Assembly: GCA_026646655.1 (NCBI GenBank)
Contig: JAPKHT010000009.1
Coordinates: 11,771 to 75,770, forward strand
Direction of reading: 5' to 3'
Source: JADLBR01 sp020847615
Lineage (GTDB): Bacteria; Verrucomicrobiota; Verrucomicrobiia; JADLBR01
DNA length: 64,000 nucleotides
The notes beneath the pieces were generated by a model, which saw only the letters and a list, made by a program, of their open reading frames with translations, ran no database searches and was not told the origin of the DNA. Shown piece after piece: positions 51,032 to 59,834 of the stretch (positions within the stretch are counted from its first letter, which is position 1; every line of letters begins with the position of its first letter). Made by a program: the position numbers and the translations under genes.

Positions 51032-52243
51032 CCAAGCCCGCATCAGGAAGAGAGCGTAGGCCACCAGGAAAAGGCACAGCGCCACGACAAGCCACCGTCC
51101 CCACGCGCGTCGCCGCGGAACCCGGGACGCCGTGGCCACGAACACCTCGCGGTAGCGGTGCGTGGGCTTGGGGCGCCCCGGGCGAAGGGCGCGGATTTCC
51201 GCGGGCGCCACGACGATCCCGGTGCCGGCGCCCTCGGCGACGGCGGCCCCGACAAACTCCCGGAGTCGCTCCGGGGCCATCTCGACCCGCGCGTTGATCG
51301 TGAGCAGGGCCCGCTCTGGCGCCCCGCGGATCGCGCCGCGGGCCGAGGGCGCATCGCCCGTCCTCGTGAGATTGACGGCGAGGTGATCATCGCCGGCCTC
51401 AAGCAGCATCTTGACGTGACCGATGGCCGCCCCGTCGCGCGCAAGGGCGCGGCCGAGCCTTCCCATCACATCGGACGCAAAGATGTCCCACGCCGGGGCC
51501 CCGTCGGATCGCCGCAGCTCATACGTCGCGTTGAGCCAACCCAGGGCGGCCTCCCCGTCCGCGTACGTGTCGTAGTCCACCGCCACGACGCGCCCGCCCC
51601 CCTCCGCGCCCGCGAGGACCGCATCGAGCCACGCCTCGACGCCGTCCGCCGTCGCCGCCGACATGAACCGCACGTCGGTCTCGGGCAGCCGGGCGCCCAG
51701 CAGGCCGCACAGCCGCGCCCTCTCGCCGGCGCCGATGAGGTCGCTCTTGTTGACCGCGATCACGTCGGCCTCCTCGAGCTGTTTCCAATAGATGTACGCG
51801 GCGCCGGGATGCAGGCCCCCGCGCTCGTCGGCCAGCACGCCGGCCAGCCTCATCGGATCGGCCAGCACCGTCAGGGGCGTGATGCGAAAATCCTCGCGGA
51901 AGTTCTCCTTGAGCGGCTGGAGGATGGTGGCGGACAGGTCGGTGCAACTCCCGACGGGCTCGGCGATCAGGGCATCGGCCCCCACCGAATGCCGGAGGCC
52001 CCGAGCCTCGCGGATCAGCCCGCCGAAATCACAGCAGAAGCAGCGGCCCGCGACCTCCCCGACGCTGACACCCTGCCTCCGGAGGAACCCCGTGTCCACG
52101 AGCCCCGGCGCCTGGTCGTTGGTGATCAGGCCGACCTTCTTGCCGCGCGCGATGAGCACCCGGGCGGCCTCCCACAGGAGCGTCGTCTTGCCCGCCCCCA
52201 GAAAGCCCCCGACAAAAATGATCGGCACAGTCTCTTCCGCCAT
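51023..52243 (-). CDS. CobW/G3E-type GTPase with C-terminal membrane helix
   Basis: 406 residues. P-loop GGFLGAGKTTLL, switch ITNDQAPGLVDTGFL, metal-binding CxCC (GRCFCCDFGG) and guanine-specificity motif VNKSDL: a P-loop GTPase of the CobW/YeiR/HypB family, metal chaperones that feed Co, Zn or Fe to enzymes. The C-terminal region is unlike the usual CobW_C domain and ends in a transmembrane helix (WLVVALCLFLVAYALFLM), an unusual feature that would tether the protein to the membrane. Its stop and last four residues are formed by repeat C2. Client enzyme unknown. Confidence 0.85.
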   Translation of the reverse strand: MAEETVPIIFVGGFLGAGKTTLLWEAARVLIARGKKVGLITNDQAPGLVDTGFLRRQGVSVGEVAGRCFCCDFGGLIREARGLRHSVGADALIAEPVGSCTDLSATILQPLKENFREDFRITPLTVLADPMRLAGVLADERGGLHPGAAYIYWKQLEEADVIAVNKSDLIGAGERARLCGLLGARLPETDVRFMSAATADGVEAWLDAVLAGAEGGGRVVAVDYDTYADGEAALGWLNATYELRRSDGAPAWDIFASDVMGRLGRALARDGAAIGHVKMLLEAGDDHLAVNLTRTGDAPSARGAIRGAPERALLTINARVEMAPERLREFVGAAVAEGAGTGIVVAPAEIRALRPGRPKPTHRYREVFVATASRVPRRRAWGRWLVVALCLFLVAYALFLMRAWPA

Positions 52244-52399
52244 ATGCCTCCCAGCCGCGAGTGTCCGCCACAGGGCCCGACCGCGAGATCAGGCCGTATC
52301 TCGGCCGCCTCAATACGCCCGTTCGCGCAGTTGTCCATGTATCAATCCCGCCGTCAAAGGCTTTCTCCCCCGCCCGCCCGAGTACGATCTCCGCCGACC

Positions 52400-52490
52400 C
52401 GAAGGCGCAGCGCATCCCGTAGCCGGACGCGCAATCGTTTGGCCGCCACAGCCTCACGGCTTGGGCTGCATTTTCCCCTCTGGCGGGGCC
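52400..52490 (+). repeat. Interspersed repeat A6
   Basis: CGCAGCGCATCCCGTAGCCG, a decayed core (CCGGACGCGCAATCGTTTGG), CCTCACGGCTTGGGCTGCA, TTTTCCCCTC and TGGCGGGGCC. It occupies most of the gap between glcF and the CobW-like gene. No promoter was recognised in the remaining part. Confidence 0.78.
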
Positions 52491-52499
52491 GACGGCGCG

Positions 52500-53837
52500 T
52501 CACCCGCCCTGGCGCTTGCCGCGCCGATACGCCTGGGCGAGAAGGGTGATCGGGTGAACGACGGGGCGATCCGGCCTCGGCGAAGCGGCGATGCCGGTCT
52601 CCAGCTGGATGGTGCAGCCGGGGTTGGAGGTGACGACGGTCCCGGCGCCGGTGCCATCGATGTGGCCCAGTTTTCGCCGCAGGAGTTTCCCGGACATCTC
52701 CGGCTGGGTGATGTTGTAGACACCGGCGCTGCCGCAGCACCACGTCGATTCCGGGAGCTCGACGAGGTCGAGGCCGGGGATCGCGCGGAGGATCTCGCGG
52801 GGCTGCTGGGTGATCTTCTGCCCGTGGCAGAGGTGGCAGGCCTCGTGGTACGTGACCTTGCCGGGGCCGCCATGGCCGCAGCAGGAGGCCGGTGCCCCGG
52901 GCCTCTTGAAGTTGATCTCGACGAGGAACTCGTGGATGTCGCGCGCCTTGCGGTCCCAGTCCTCGGCGCGGCTCCTGTACCCGGGGTCATCGTGCAGGAG
53001 ATGGCCGTAGTGCTTGAGGTGGGAGCCGCAACCGGCGGCGTTGATGATGATCGCGTCGAGGGTCTCGGGCTGGAAGGCGTCGATGTTGCGGCGGGCCAGC
53101 CGCTTCGCCATCTCCCACTCCCCGTTGTGGCCGTGCAGCGATCCGCAGCAGGCCTGGCCGCGCGGCGTGAAGACCTCGCACCCGTTCTCCAGCAGGACGT
53201 CGACGGTGTCGCGGTTGACGTGCGAGAACACGAAATCCGCGACGCAGCCGGTGATCATGCCGACGCGACGTTTCGGCTCGCCCGCGGGACGCTCGGTCTC
53301 GCGGATGAGGTCGAAGGAGAACCTGGCCTGGACCTTGGGGGTCAGGGGCTCCAGTTCGCGAAAGCGTTTCGGCGCCAGCGCCATGAGGCCGAACTTCCTC
53401 ACGATCCACTGGATCCCCGTCACCTGATAGAGCCACATCAGGCGACCGATCAGCCTCAGGATCGGCGGGTGGCAGAAGGCCATCTCGATGAGGCTCCATC
53501 GGATCAGGCGCCGGAAGAGACCATCGGAGACCCCGGTGCGCTCGACCTCGGCCCGGCCCATCTCGAAAAGCTCGGCGTAGTTGACCCCCGCCGGGCAGGC
53601 CGTCATGCAGGCGAGGCAGCCGAGGCAGAAGGACATCTCCCGGGCGAACTCGCGGGACACCTCCAGCCGTTTGTCTGCGACCGCGCGCATCAGCGCGATG
53701 CGGCCGCGCGGGGAGGACTTCTCCATGAGCGTGGCGTCGTAGGTGGGGCACGTCGGCAGGCACATCCCGCAGTGCATGCACTGCTGGAGGACCGAGTAGT
53801 CCAGATCCTTGAGATAGCTGGCGGGGGCGGTGGTCAT
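52500..53837 (-). CDS. glcF: GlcF-type Fe-S subunit of glycolate oxidase
   Basis: 445 residues. Two 4Fe-4S clusters: CMHCGMCLPTCP (20-31) and CLGCLACMTACP, each with the fourth Cys followed by Pro. Two Cys-rich CCG domains (ACCGSLHGHNGE and WCCGSAGVYN, with ASCCGHGGPGK and HLCHGQK). Transfers electrons from the flavin subunit GlcD to the quinone pool during oxidation of glycolate (or lactate) to glyoxylate (or pyruvate). Eight bases after glcD. No GlcE subunit is present; D-lactate oxidase relatives share this two-gene form. Confidence 0.92.
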   Translation of the reverse strand: MTTAPASYLKDLDYSVLQQCMHCGMCLPTCPTYDATLMEKSSPRGRIALMRAVADKRLEVSREFAREMSFCLGCLACMTACPAGVNYAELFEMGRAEVERTGVSDGLFRRLIRWSLIEMAFCHPPILRLIGRLMWLYQVTGIQWIVRKFGLMALAPKRFRELEPLTPKVQARFSFDLIRETERPAGEPKRRVGMITGCVADFVFSHVNRDTVDVLLENGCEVFTPRGQACCGSLHGHNGEWEMAKRLARRNIDAFQPETLDAIIINAAGCGSHLKHYGHLLHDDPGYRSRAEDWDRKARDIHEFLVEINFKRPGAPASCCGHGGPGKVTYHEACHLCHGQKITQQPREILRAIPGLDLVELPESTWCCGSAGVYNITQPEMSGKLLRRKLGHIDGTGAGTVVTSNPGCTIQLETGIAASPRPDRPVVHPITLLAQAYRRGKRQGG

Positions 53838-53844
53838 CGGGACC

Positions 53845-55209
53845 TCAGAACATCTTGCCGGGATTCAGGATCCCGTTGGGGTCCATGGCCGCCTTGATGC
53901 GCCTGTGCAGGCCGATGCTGGCCTCCCCGAGCTGGCCGGGGAGGAAGGGTTTCTTGGCCACGCCGACGCCGTGCTCGCCGGTGATCGTGCCGCCGAGCCC
54001 GATCGCGTAATCGAAGATCTCCTTCATGGCGGCCTCGACCTTCTCGATCTCCTCCCCGTTGCGCTCGTTGGTGAGGAAGGTGGGGTGGAGGTTGCCGTCG
54101 CCCATGTGCCCGAAGGTGCCGATCTTGAGCCCGTACTTCTTGGAGATGCCCTGGATGAATGCCACCATCTTCGCCAGCTCGCTGCGCGGGACCGTGGCGT
54201 CCTCGAGGATCACCGTCGGGGCGATGCGCGCCAGCGCGGAGAAGGCCGTGCGCCGCGCCGCCGCCAGCGTCGCCGACTCGATCGCGTCGGCGGCGATGCG
54301 CACGTCGCGCGCCCCGTTCTTTTTCGCGATCTCGGCCATGGCCTCGGCCTCCTCCTCGACGACCGCGGGATGCCCGTCGGTCTCCATGAGCAGGATCGCC
54401 TCGGCGTCCCGCGGCAGCCCGATCTTCGCGTAATCCTCCACGCAGTTGATCGTCACCGCATCCAGGAACTCCAGGGTGCAGGGGATGATCTTCGCCGCGA
54501 TGATGGCCGAGATCGTCTCGGCCGCATCGGTCATCTTGCCGTACGTGGCCAGCAGGGTCCTCTTGGACTTCGGTTTCGGGATGAGCCGCAGCAGGACCTC
54601 CGTGATGATCCCCAGGGTGCCCTCCGATCCCACGAACAGGTCCTTGATCGTGTAACCCGCGACGTCCTTGACGCACTTGTTGCCCGTGTCCAGCACCGTG
54701 CCGTCGGCCAGCACCACCTTCAGGCCCATCACGTAATTGCGCGTGATGCCGTACTTCAGGCCCCGCAGGCCGCCCGAGTTGTAGGCCACGTTGCCGCCGA
54801 TCGTGGAGATCTTCATCGACCCCGGATCCGGCGGATAGAACAGCCCCGCCTTGTCCGCCGCGTCGCTGATCGCCTGCGTCAGCGCGCCGCACTCCACCCG
54901 CATCGTCAGATTCCGCGCGTCCACCTCCAGGATCCGGTTCATCTTCACCGTGCACAGCACCACCGATCCCGCCGAGGGCACGCTCCCCCCGGAGAGCCCC
55001 GTCCCCGATCCCCGCGGCACCACCGCGAGCTTCCGCTCGTTCGCCAGCCGCAGCACCGCCGCCACATGCTCCGTGCTCTCCACCATGACCACGCAGAGCG
55101 GGCGCTCGCTCAGCATCGCGGTCCCGTCGTACGCGTAGACCGCCAGCTCCTCCTCCTTCGTCAGCACGTTCCCGTCGCCCACGATCCGCCTCAGTGCCTC
55201 TATCGCCAT
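53845..55209 (-). CDS. glcD: GlcD-type FAD-linked oxidase subunit
   Basis: 454 residues. PCMH-type FAD domain: VVPRGSGTGLSGGSVP, YPPDPGSMKISTIGGNVAYNSGG, NKCVKDVAGYTIKDLFVGSEGTLGIITE; C-terminal FAD-oxidase domain ending GEHGVGVAKKPFL. Oxidises a 2-hydroxy acid, most likely glycolate or D-lactate. Preceded by AGAAAGG and its own promoter. Forms an operon with glcF, which takes up the electrons. Confidence 0.94.
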   Translation of the reverse strand: MAIEALRRIVGDGNVLTKEEELAVYAYDGTAMLSERPLCVVMVESTEHVAAVLRLANERKLAVVPRGSGTGLSGGSVPSAGSVVLCTVKMNRILEVDARNLTMRVECGALTQAISDAADKAGLFYPPDPGSMKISTIGGNVAYNSGGLRGLKYGITRNYVMGLKVVLADGTVLDTGNKCVKDVAGYTIKDLFVGSEGTLGIITEVLLRLIPKPKSKRTLLATYGKMTDAAETISAIIAAKIIPCTLEFLDAVTINCVEDYAKIGLPRDAEAILLMETDGHPAVVEEEAEAMAEIAKKNGARDVRIAADAIESATLAAARRTAFSALARIAPTVILEDATVPRSELAKMVAFIQGISKKYGLKIGTFGHMGDGNLHPTFLTNERNGEEIEKVEAAMKEIFDYAIGLGGTITGEHGVGVAKKPFLPGQLGEASIGLHRRIKAAMDPNGILNPGKMF

Positions 55210-55235
55210 GATGAACCTTTCTTCTGAGAGGGCAG

Positions 55236-55264
55236 TTTATGCGTGAGGTCGATCAAAAAAGCAA
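55236..55264 (-). promoter_or_regulatory. Promoter of glcDF
   Basis: Minus strand: TTGCTT (55264-55259), 17-base spacer, CATAAA (55241-55236), followed by an AGAAAGG ribosome binding site and the ATG at 55209. Confidence 0.45.
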
Positions 55265-55291
55265 GGGGGATCGACGGCCGATCTGGGAGCG

Positions 55292-57568
55292 TCACCGCGC
55301 GTCGGCGGGGCGCAGCTCGACGAAGAGAGCCTCCGACGGCGCCAGGTCCGCGACGAACTCCCCGGGCAAGGTCGCGCGGCGCCAGAGGGGCACGAAGTCC
55401 TTTCCCGCCGCGGGGCGGAGGATCTCGGCGTCGTAGAATTTTTCGCGCGGGGCATTTCTGGCATCGAGGGTGACGCGGAGCGGCTGGCGGGTCTCTGCGA
55501 CATTGACGAAGAGGTGGCCGATCGCGCCGGATGGGGAACGCCACGAGCTGGTGAGGATAGCCGGCGTCGGCAGCTTCTCGGTGACCCAGTTGTCGCCCCG
55601 CCGGACGCCGACGCCAATGTCCAGATCCGGCGCGGACAGCTCGAGGGGATGAAGCATCTCGCCCAGCATGAGGCAGTCACGGGCGCGCGATCGCAGGAGG
55701 CGGCAATGATTCCGGATGATGGCGATCTGATCGGGGTGGGCATCGTACATGTTCTGGTGCGACGACCAGATCGAGCCGCCGGGCGTTCGTCCGGCGATCA
55801 TGTTCATCGCGTGGCAGCGGACATTCCAGCGGCTGTTCTCCTTGCCCAGGGAGGCGCTGTCGCCGCCGTAGCCGACGGCGTACTCGTGATAGAGATAGGA
55901 GAACAGGGGGATGCCGACGGCTCCGGGATGGCCCCGGTACCATCGCTTCTCGTAATACTCGCGCACGTGGAAACCATCGAGGTGCGGGATCAGTTGCTCG
56001 TGCGGTTCCTCGTGCAGCAGGATGAAGTCGGGCGAGCGCCGTTTCCCGCGCTCGCGCATCGCGTCGAGCAGGTCCCAGAACGCGAGGCTCTGGTAGAGGC
56101 CCGGCCCCGGTGGGTGCCCATGGGCGGCGGCGGCGCACGCATCGGCGGCGCCGGACGTGGTCTGGTCCATCTGAAGGACATCGACACCCGCCTCGCCCGA
56201 CCGGTCGACCAATTCGCAGAAGAACCGCCTCGTCTCCGGTGCCGAGGCGCAGAATTGATAGGAGTGGCGCCTCCAGTCGCCCGAGGGGTTCGATTCGTCC
56301 AGGACGTACTCCTTCGGCCCGCCGGTCTTCCCGTCGATGACATAGGAGGCCGCGTGCTGGGCCGCGGCAGGGATCTCCCCGCCATCGCGGCCCTCGTTGC
56401 GATACGTGTAATAGAGGCCCGACAGGAAGAAGAAGGGCCGGAAGCCCTCACGCTTCATGTCGCCGATGACGCGCCCCGCGTTCTCGGCATCAAAGATCGG
56501 GAAGTAGTCCCCGGCCGTCCAGCGGCGGTGATTCTCCCAGCCCGCCAGCATCGCGACCACGGGGCCCTCGATCTTGTCCCGGAACGTCCGGAGGTGGTCC
56601 AGGAGCCTTGGGTAATAGGAGCCGGTGCAGGTGCGCCGCGCGTCGTAGGTGCGGACCTCGCACACGTGGACATCCGGTCCCTCTTTCCACCACGGGGGGA
56701 TGTCCGGGCGATCGGCCAGCCTTCGCGCGCACCACGGCTGTTTCAGCGCCCAACGCTTGTACTGGTCGGCGGTGTCGCACCACGTCCCGGAGGTGACGCC
56801 GAGGGCCACGGGATACGGGCTGCGCCAGACATCGCCGCCGGCACCCTGAGCATCGGAGGCCGGCACGACCTCGTGCCAGAGCCGGATCCCGCCAGGCTGC
56901 TTCATCACCACCATGGACTTCGGATGCGCCGAAGGATCCATCCCCGCGAGATAAAGGCCCGCCGCGCGATCCTGGTAGGCGAGGAACTGGGCCGCGAGCT
57001 CTCCCGGGTACCGCAGGTTGACGCTCTGGCCGTCCCTCCAATTCGCCGACGGGTTCTCGATGAGGCTGCCGGACATCGCCGGGAGGACGAGGACGTCATC
57101 GGCCCCATCGCCGATCGTCGGGACCGCGAGCACCTGGGGGCAGCGGAAGGCCGCGATGCGTCGACCGGAATCGTTCTCGATCCGCGCGGACCAGAGGGTC
57201 AGCGGCCCGTTCGTCTCGAGCGCCGCGGTGATCTCGACCGCGATCCCCGGAACCGGGAACTTTCCGCACCGGAGCGTGACGGCGCCGACCCCGCTGGTCG
57301 AAAAGCTCGACTCCCCCGCGCGGGCGCTCTCGATCGACTCCGTGCCGCCACCGTCTTTCTCGAGAGAGATCGAGAAAAGGCCCGCGCCCCTCGGTGCCGC
57401 GACGATCTCCCGACCGCTCGGCTTGTGGACGAGCCGCCCGATGGCGGGCGCCGGTGCGCCGAGTATCTCCACCCGCAGAACGTCATTCTCCAACACCGCC
57501 ACGTCCGCCGCACGGGCCGGCAACATGATCGCCCAGGCCGCCAGCGGGACGAAGAATCGTGATCTCAT
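55292..57568 (-). CDS. Exported DUF6259-type glycoside-hydrolase-like protein
   Basis: 758 residues from ATG 57568. Signal peptide (RSRFFVPLAAWAIMLPARA). N-terminal beta-sandwich (about 25-260; LENDVLRVEILGAPAPAIGRLVHK) followed by a TIM-barrel-like region with VDVLQMDQTTSGAADAC and ILLHEEPHEQLIPHLDGFHVREYY, acidic residues at strand ends as in glycoside hydrolases, and a C-terminal beta domain. This build fits DUF6259 proteins, distant relatives of GH families. Catalytic residues and substrate are not established. Preceded by AAAAGGGC directly before the ATG. Confidence 0.8.
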   Translation of the reverse strand: MRSRFFVPLAAWAIMLPARAADVAVLENDVLRVEILGAPAPAIGRLVHKPSGREIVAAPRGAGLFSISLEKDGGGTESIESARAGESSFSTSGVGAVTLRCGKFPVPGIAVEITAALETNGPLTLWSARIENDSGRRIAAFRCPQVLAVPTIGDGADDVLVLPAMSGSLIENPSANWRDGQSVNLRYPGELAAQFLAYQDRAAGLYLAGMDPSAHPKSMVVMKQPGGIRLWHEVVPASDAQGAGGDVWRSPYPVALGVTSGTWCDTADQYKRWALKQPWCARRLADRPDIPPWWKEGPDVHVCEVRTYDARRTCTGSYYPRLLDHLRTFRDKIEGPVVAMLAGWENHRRWTAGDYFPIFDAENAGRVIGDMKREGFRPFFFLSGLYYTYRNEGRDGGEIPAAAQHAASYVIDGKTGGPKEYVLDESNPSGDWRRHSYQFCASAPETRRFFCELVDRSGEAGVDVLQMDQTTSGAADACAAAAHGHPPGPGLYQSLAFWDLLDAMRERGKRRSPDFILLHEEPHEQLIPHLDGFHVREYYEKRWYRGHPGAVGIPLFSYLYHEYAVGYGGDSASLGKENSRWNVRCHAMNMIAGRTPGGSIWSSHQNMYDAHPDQIAIIRNHCRLLRSRARDCLMLGEMLHPLELSAPDLDIGVGVRRGDNWVTEKLPTPAILTSSWRSPSGAIGHLFVNVAETRQPLRVTLDARNAPREKFYDAEILRPAAGKDFVPLWRRATLPGEFVADLAPSEALFVELRPADAR

Positions 57569-57647
57569 GCCCTTTTCTAGGGCGCGGATTCTGGCCAGCG
57601 CCACCCCAATCTATTGGCGACGTTCCCTTCGCGCGTGGGCGCGGCGA

Positions 57648-58991
57648 TCAAGGCGCGCCGCCGCCCGCGACTAGGTCATACTGCACGTTGACCGCGATGA
57701 AGAATGACGAGGTCCACAACCGGCGCCACTCGTAGCGGGGCAGAAGGGCCACGATCGATTCCCGATGCCGGGCCACGATCTCCGGATTGCCCGAAAGCGC
57801 GATGACCCATGCGGCGAAAAGGGGTTCGCGCACCACGTCGTCCTCCCAGGGGCCGCGCGGACTGCGGGCCGCCCACAGGGGAAGCTGGCTCCGGGCCAAG
57901 GCGATGGCCTCGTCGCAGGTCCGCTGCGGTTTCCACGCCCCGTTCAAGAAGCGCCAGTCCGGGTCGAACCGCAGCGCATTCGCGCGATCGTAGCGCCCGG
58001 CCCGGCCAAGGTGCGCGGACGCCCTGTCGGCGGAGGCGTCCAGGCCGCGCTGGAATGCCGCGCGCAGGGCCCCATCGGCCTCGAGTTCCACGAGGCCACG
58101 CAGCGCCGCCTGGCACATCGACGTCGTCCACACGTGGCTCTCGTCGGCGACCGGGGGACCAAAATCGAATCCCTCGGCACAGAGTTCCGCCCGCGTCCTG
58201 GCGGACTTGCCCACGGGCTCGAGGAGGAGGCGCCGGTACTCGCGCAACCAATGCGCGTCCCCATCCAGCTCGTGCAGCGCGCGGAGGACCAGCAACAGCC
58301 GCGAGGCGTCGCGCCCGGTGGGGCGATGGAATCCGCCGCGATAGCCGAACCCCTCGCGATCGCACGGGATCTGCCAGCCGTGACCCTCGATCGCCCGCGC
58401 CACGGCGCCCATCCGGGCCACGATCGCCCGCCGTTCATCCTCACCCGCGATCCCGCTGCGCGCGTAGCGCCACAGCCCGTAAAACCACGGGAACGCCTGA
58501 TCCTCGGAGCTCGCCGGATAATGGGCGCGACCGTCGGCCCCCAGGCCGCGCGCGATGAACCCGGGGGTCTGCCCGATTTCGGCCATCTTCATCAGGCCCG
58601 ATGCGATGCGCCGCGCCTTGTCCGCCGCCTCGTCATCCCGACGGACCGCCCAGCGCCGGCACAGGCCATGCAGGTAGATGCCGCCGAAAAACGGGCCGTC
58701 CTCGATCGGGAGCGACCACGACATGCCGTTGGGCATGCACGCCCCGCACTCCTCCGGGGTCGGCAGGATCACCTCACTATCCAGGCCGGCGTAGTGAAGC
58801 AGCGCGTCGATGCGGCGATCCACGAACCTCCGCCAGATCTCCGCATGCGCCGCCTCCGCCGCGAGCCCCGCGGCATCGTCCGCCCGCGCGAGCGGGGCCA
58901 TGCCCGCGAGCGCCGCGCCCATGCGGAGAGCCGCCCGGCGCGAGATCGGCCGCGCCGCCTCGCCCGCGGTGCCCATCACTCCCCGGCTCAT
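57648..58991 (-). CDS. Tat-exported helical protein of unknown function
   Basis: 447 residues. Twin-arginine signal (SRRAALRMGAALAGMAPLARA), so folded before export. The body is mostly helical with repeated aromatic motifs (DQAFPWFYGLWRYARSG, GFGYRGGFHRPTGRDASRLLL, WRRLWTSSFFIAVNVQYDLV), suggesting an (alpha/alpha)-barrel like those of glycan lyases or mannosidase-like enzymes. The ATG overlaps the stop of the cNMP-FHA gene (ATGA). Family not recognised. Confidence 0.75.
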   Translation of the reverse strand: MSRGVMGTAGEAARPISRRAALRMGAALAGMAPLARADDAAGLAAEAAHAEIWRRFVDRRIDALLHYAGLDSEVILPTPEECGACMPNGMSWSLPIEDGPFFGGIYLHGLCRRWAVRRDDEAADKARRIASGLMKMAEIGQTPGFIARGLGADGRAHYPASSEDQAFPWFYGLWRYARSGIAGEDERRAIVARMGAVARAIEGHGWQIPCDREGFGYRGGFHRPTGRDASRLLLVLRALHELDGDAHWLREYRRLLLEPVGKSARTRAELCAEGFDFGPPVADESHVWTTSMCQAALRGLVELEADGALRAAFQRGLDASADRASAHLGRAGRYDRANALRFDPDWRFLNGAWKPQRTCDEAIALARSQLPLWAARSPRGPWEDDVVREPLFAAWVIALSGNPEIVARHRESIVALLPRYEWRRLWTSSFFIAVNVQYDLVAGGGAP

Positions 58992-59803
58992 TCCCCGCCG
59001 TCGATCCGCAGTCGGAAGACGAAGGGGCTGTCGGCGCCGCCGAGGACCACGGTGTTGTCCCCCGCCCGCAGGGGCGCGCTGAGCGATTCGCAGCGCAGGC
59101 CGATGGGGCGCCCGTTGACGAGGGTGCCGAGGGTGCTGCCGCGGTCGCGGACGTAGAAGCGGTCGCCCTCGCGGTCGATCGCGCAGTGGTTGCGCGAGAC
59201 GCGATACGGCTCTTCGTCGCGCACGAAGAAATCATTCTGGACGAGGACATCCGCGCCGCCCGACGACATCCGGCCGATCCGGAAGGGGAACTTGTCCACG
59301 CGCAGTTCCTGCGCCGAGGATCGCTCGCGGGCCGCGTCGGTCTCCGCCGAGAGGAGCACGCGCGTGCTGGGCAGGACCCGCACCGTGGCATCGGCGGGCG
59401 CCGGATCCACGTGCAGCCGCTCCGTCGTCATCTCGCCGGTGGCCGCGCGGCGGCGCATCTCCATGCGGAGCATGTTGTTGGTCGTCCTGAGCCGCTCGAA
59501 GAACGAGGCCAGGTAGGGCACCAGCCTCGCGGGATCCTTTAGGATCGCCCGGTTGAAATCCGCGGGCGTCATGACCTCGGCGTGGACATCCTCGGCGGCC
59601 GTGGCGGTGGCGGAGCGCGCCTTGTCCTCGATCATGGCCATCTCGCCGAAGATGTCCCCGTGGCCGAGCCGTGCCAAGAGGATGCGCTTGCCGCCCGTGC
59701 CGATGCTGATCTCGACCCTGCCCGAGAGGATCCGATAGGCCTCCCGGGAGTCATCGCCCTCGCGGAAGATCACCTGGCCGGCCGGATAGGTTTCGGTTCG
59801 CAT
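58988..59803 (-). CDS. Cyclic-nucleotide-binding and FHA domain protein
   Basis: 271 residues. N-terminal cNMP-binding domain (about 1-110): GQVIFREGDDSREAYRILSG, LARLGHGDIFGEMAMIEDKARSATATA. A helical linker (RRAATGEMTTERLHV) leads to an FHA domain (about 165-265): FRIGRMSSGGADVL, RVSRNHCAI, YVRDRGSTLGTLVNG, with the phosphothreonine-binding Arg, Ser-Arg-Asn-His and Asn residues. No output or HTH domain, so it is an adaptor linking a cyclic nucleotide signal to phospho-Thr proteins. Coupled with an exported protein gene. Confidence 0.9.
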   Translation of the reverse strand: MRTETYPAGQVIFREGDDSREAYRILSGRVEISIGTGGKRILLARLGHGDIFGEMAMIEDKARSATATAAEDVHAEVMTPADFNRAILKDPARLVPYLASFFERLRTTNNMLRMEMRRRAATGEMTTERLHVDPAPADATVRVLPSTRVLLSAETDAARERSSAQELRVDKFPFRIGRMSSGGADVLVQNDFFVRDEEPYRVSRNHCAIDREGDRFYVRDRGSTLGTLVNGRPIGLRCESLSAPLRAGDNTVVLGGADSPFVFRLRIDGGE

Positions 59804-59834
59804 GGTCAGAGCATGCAGGGTTCTGGCGGGGATC

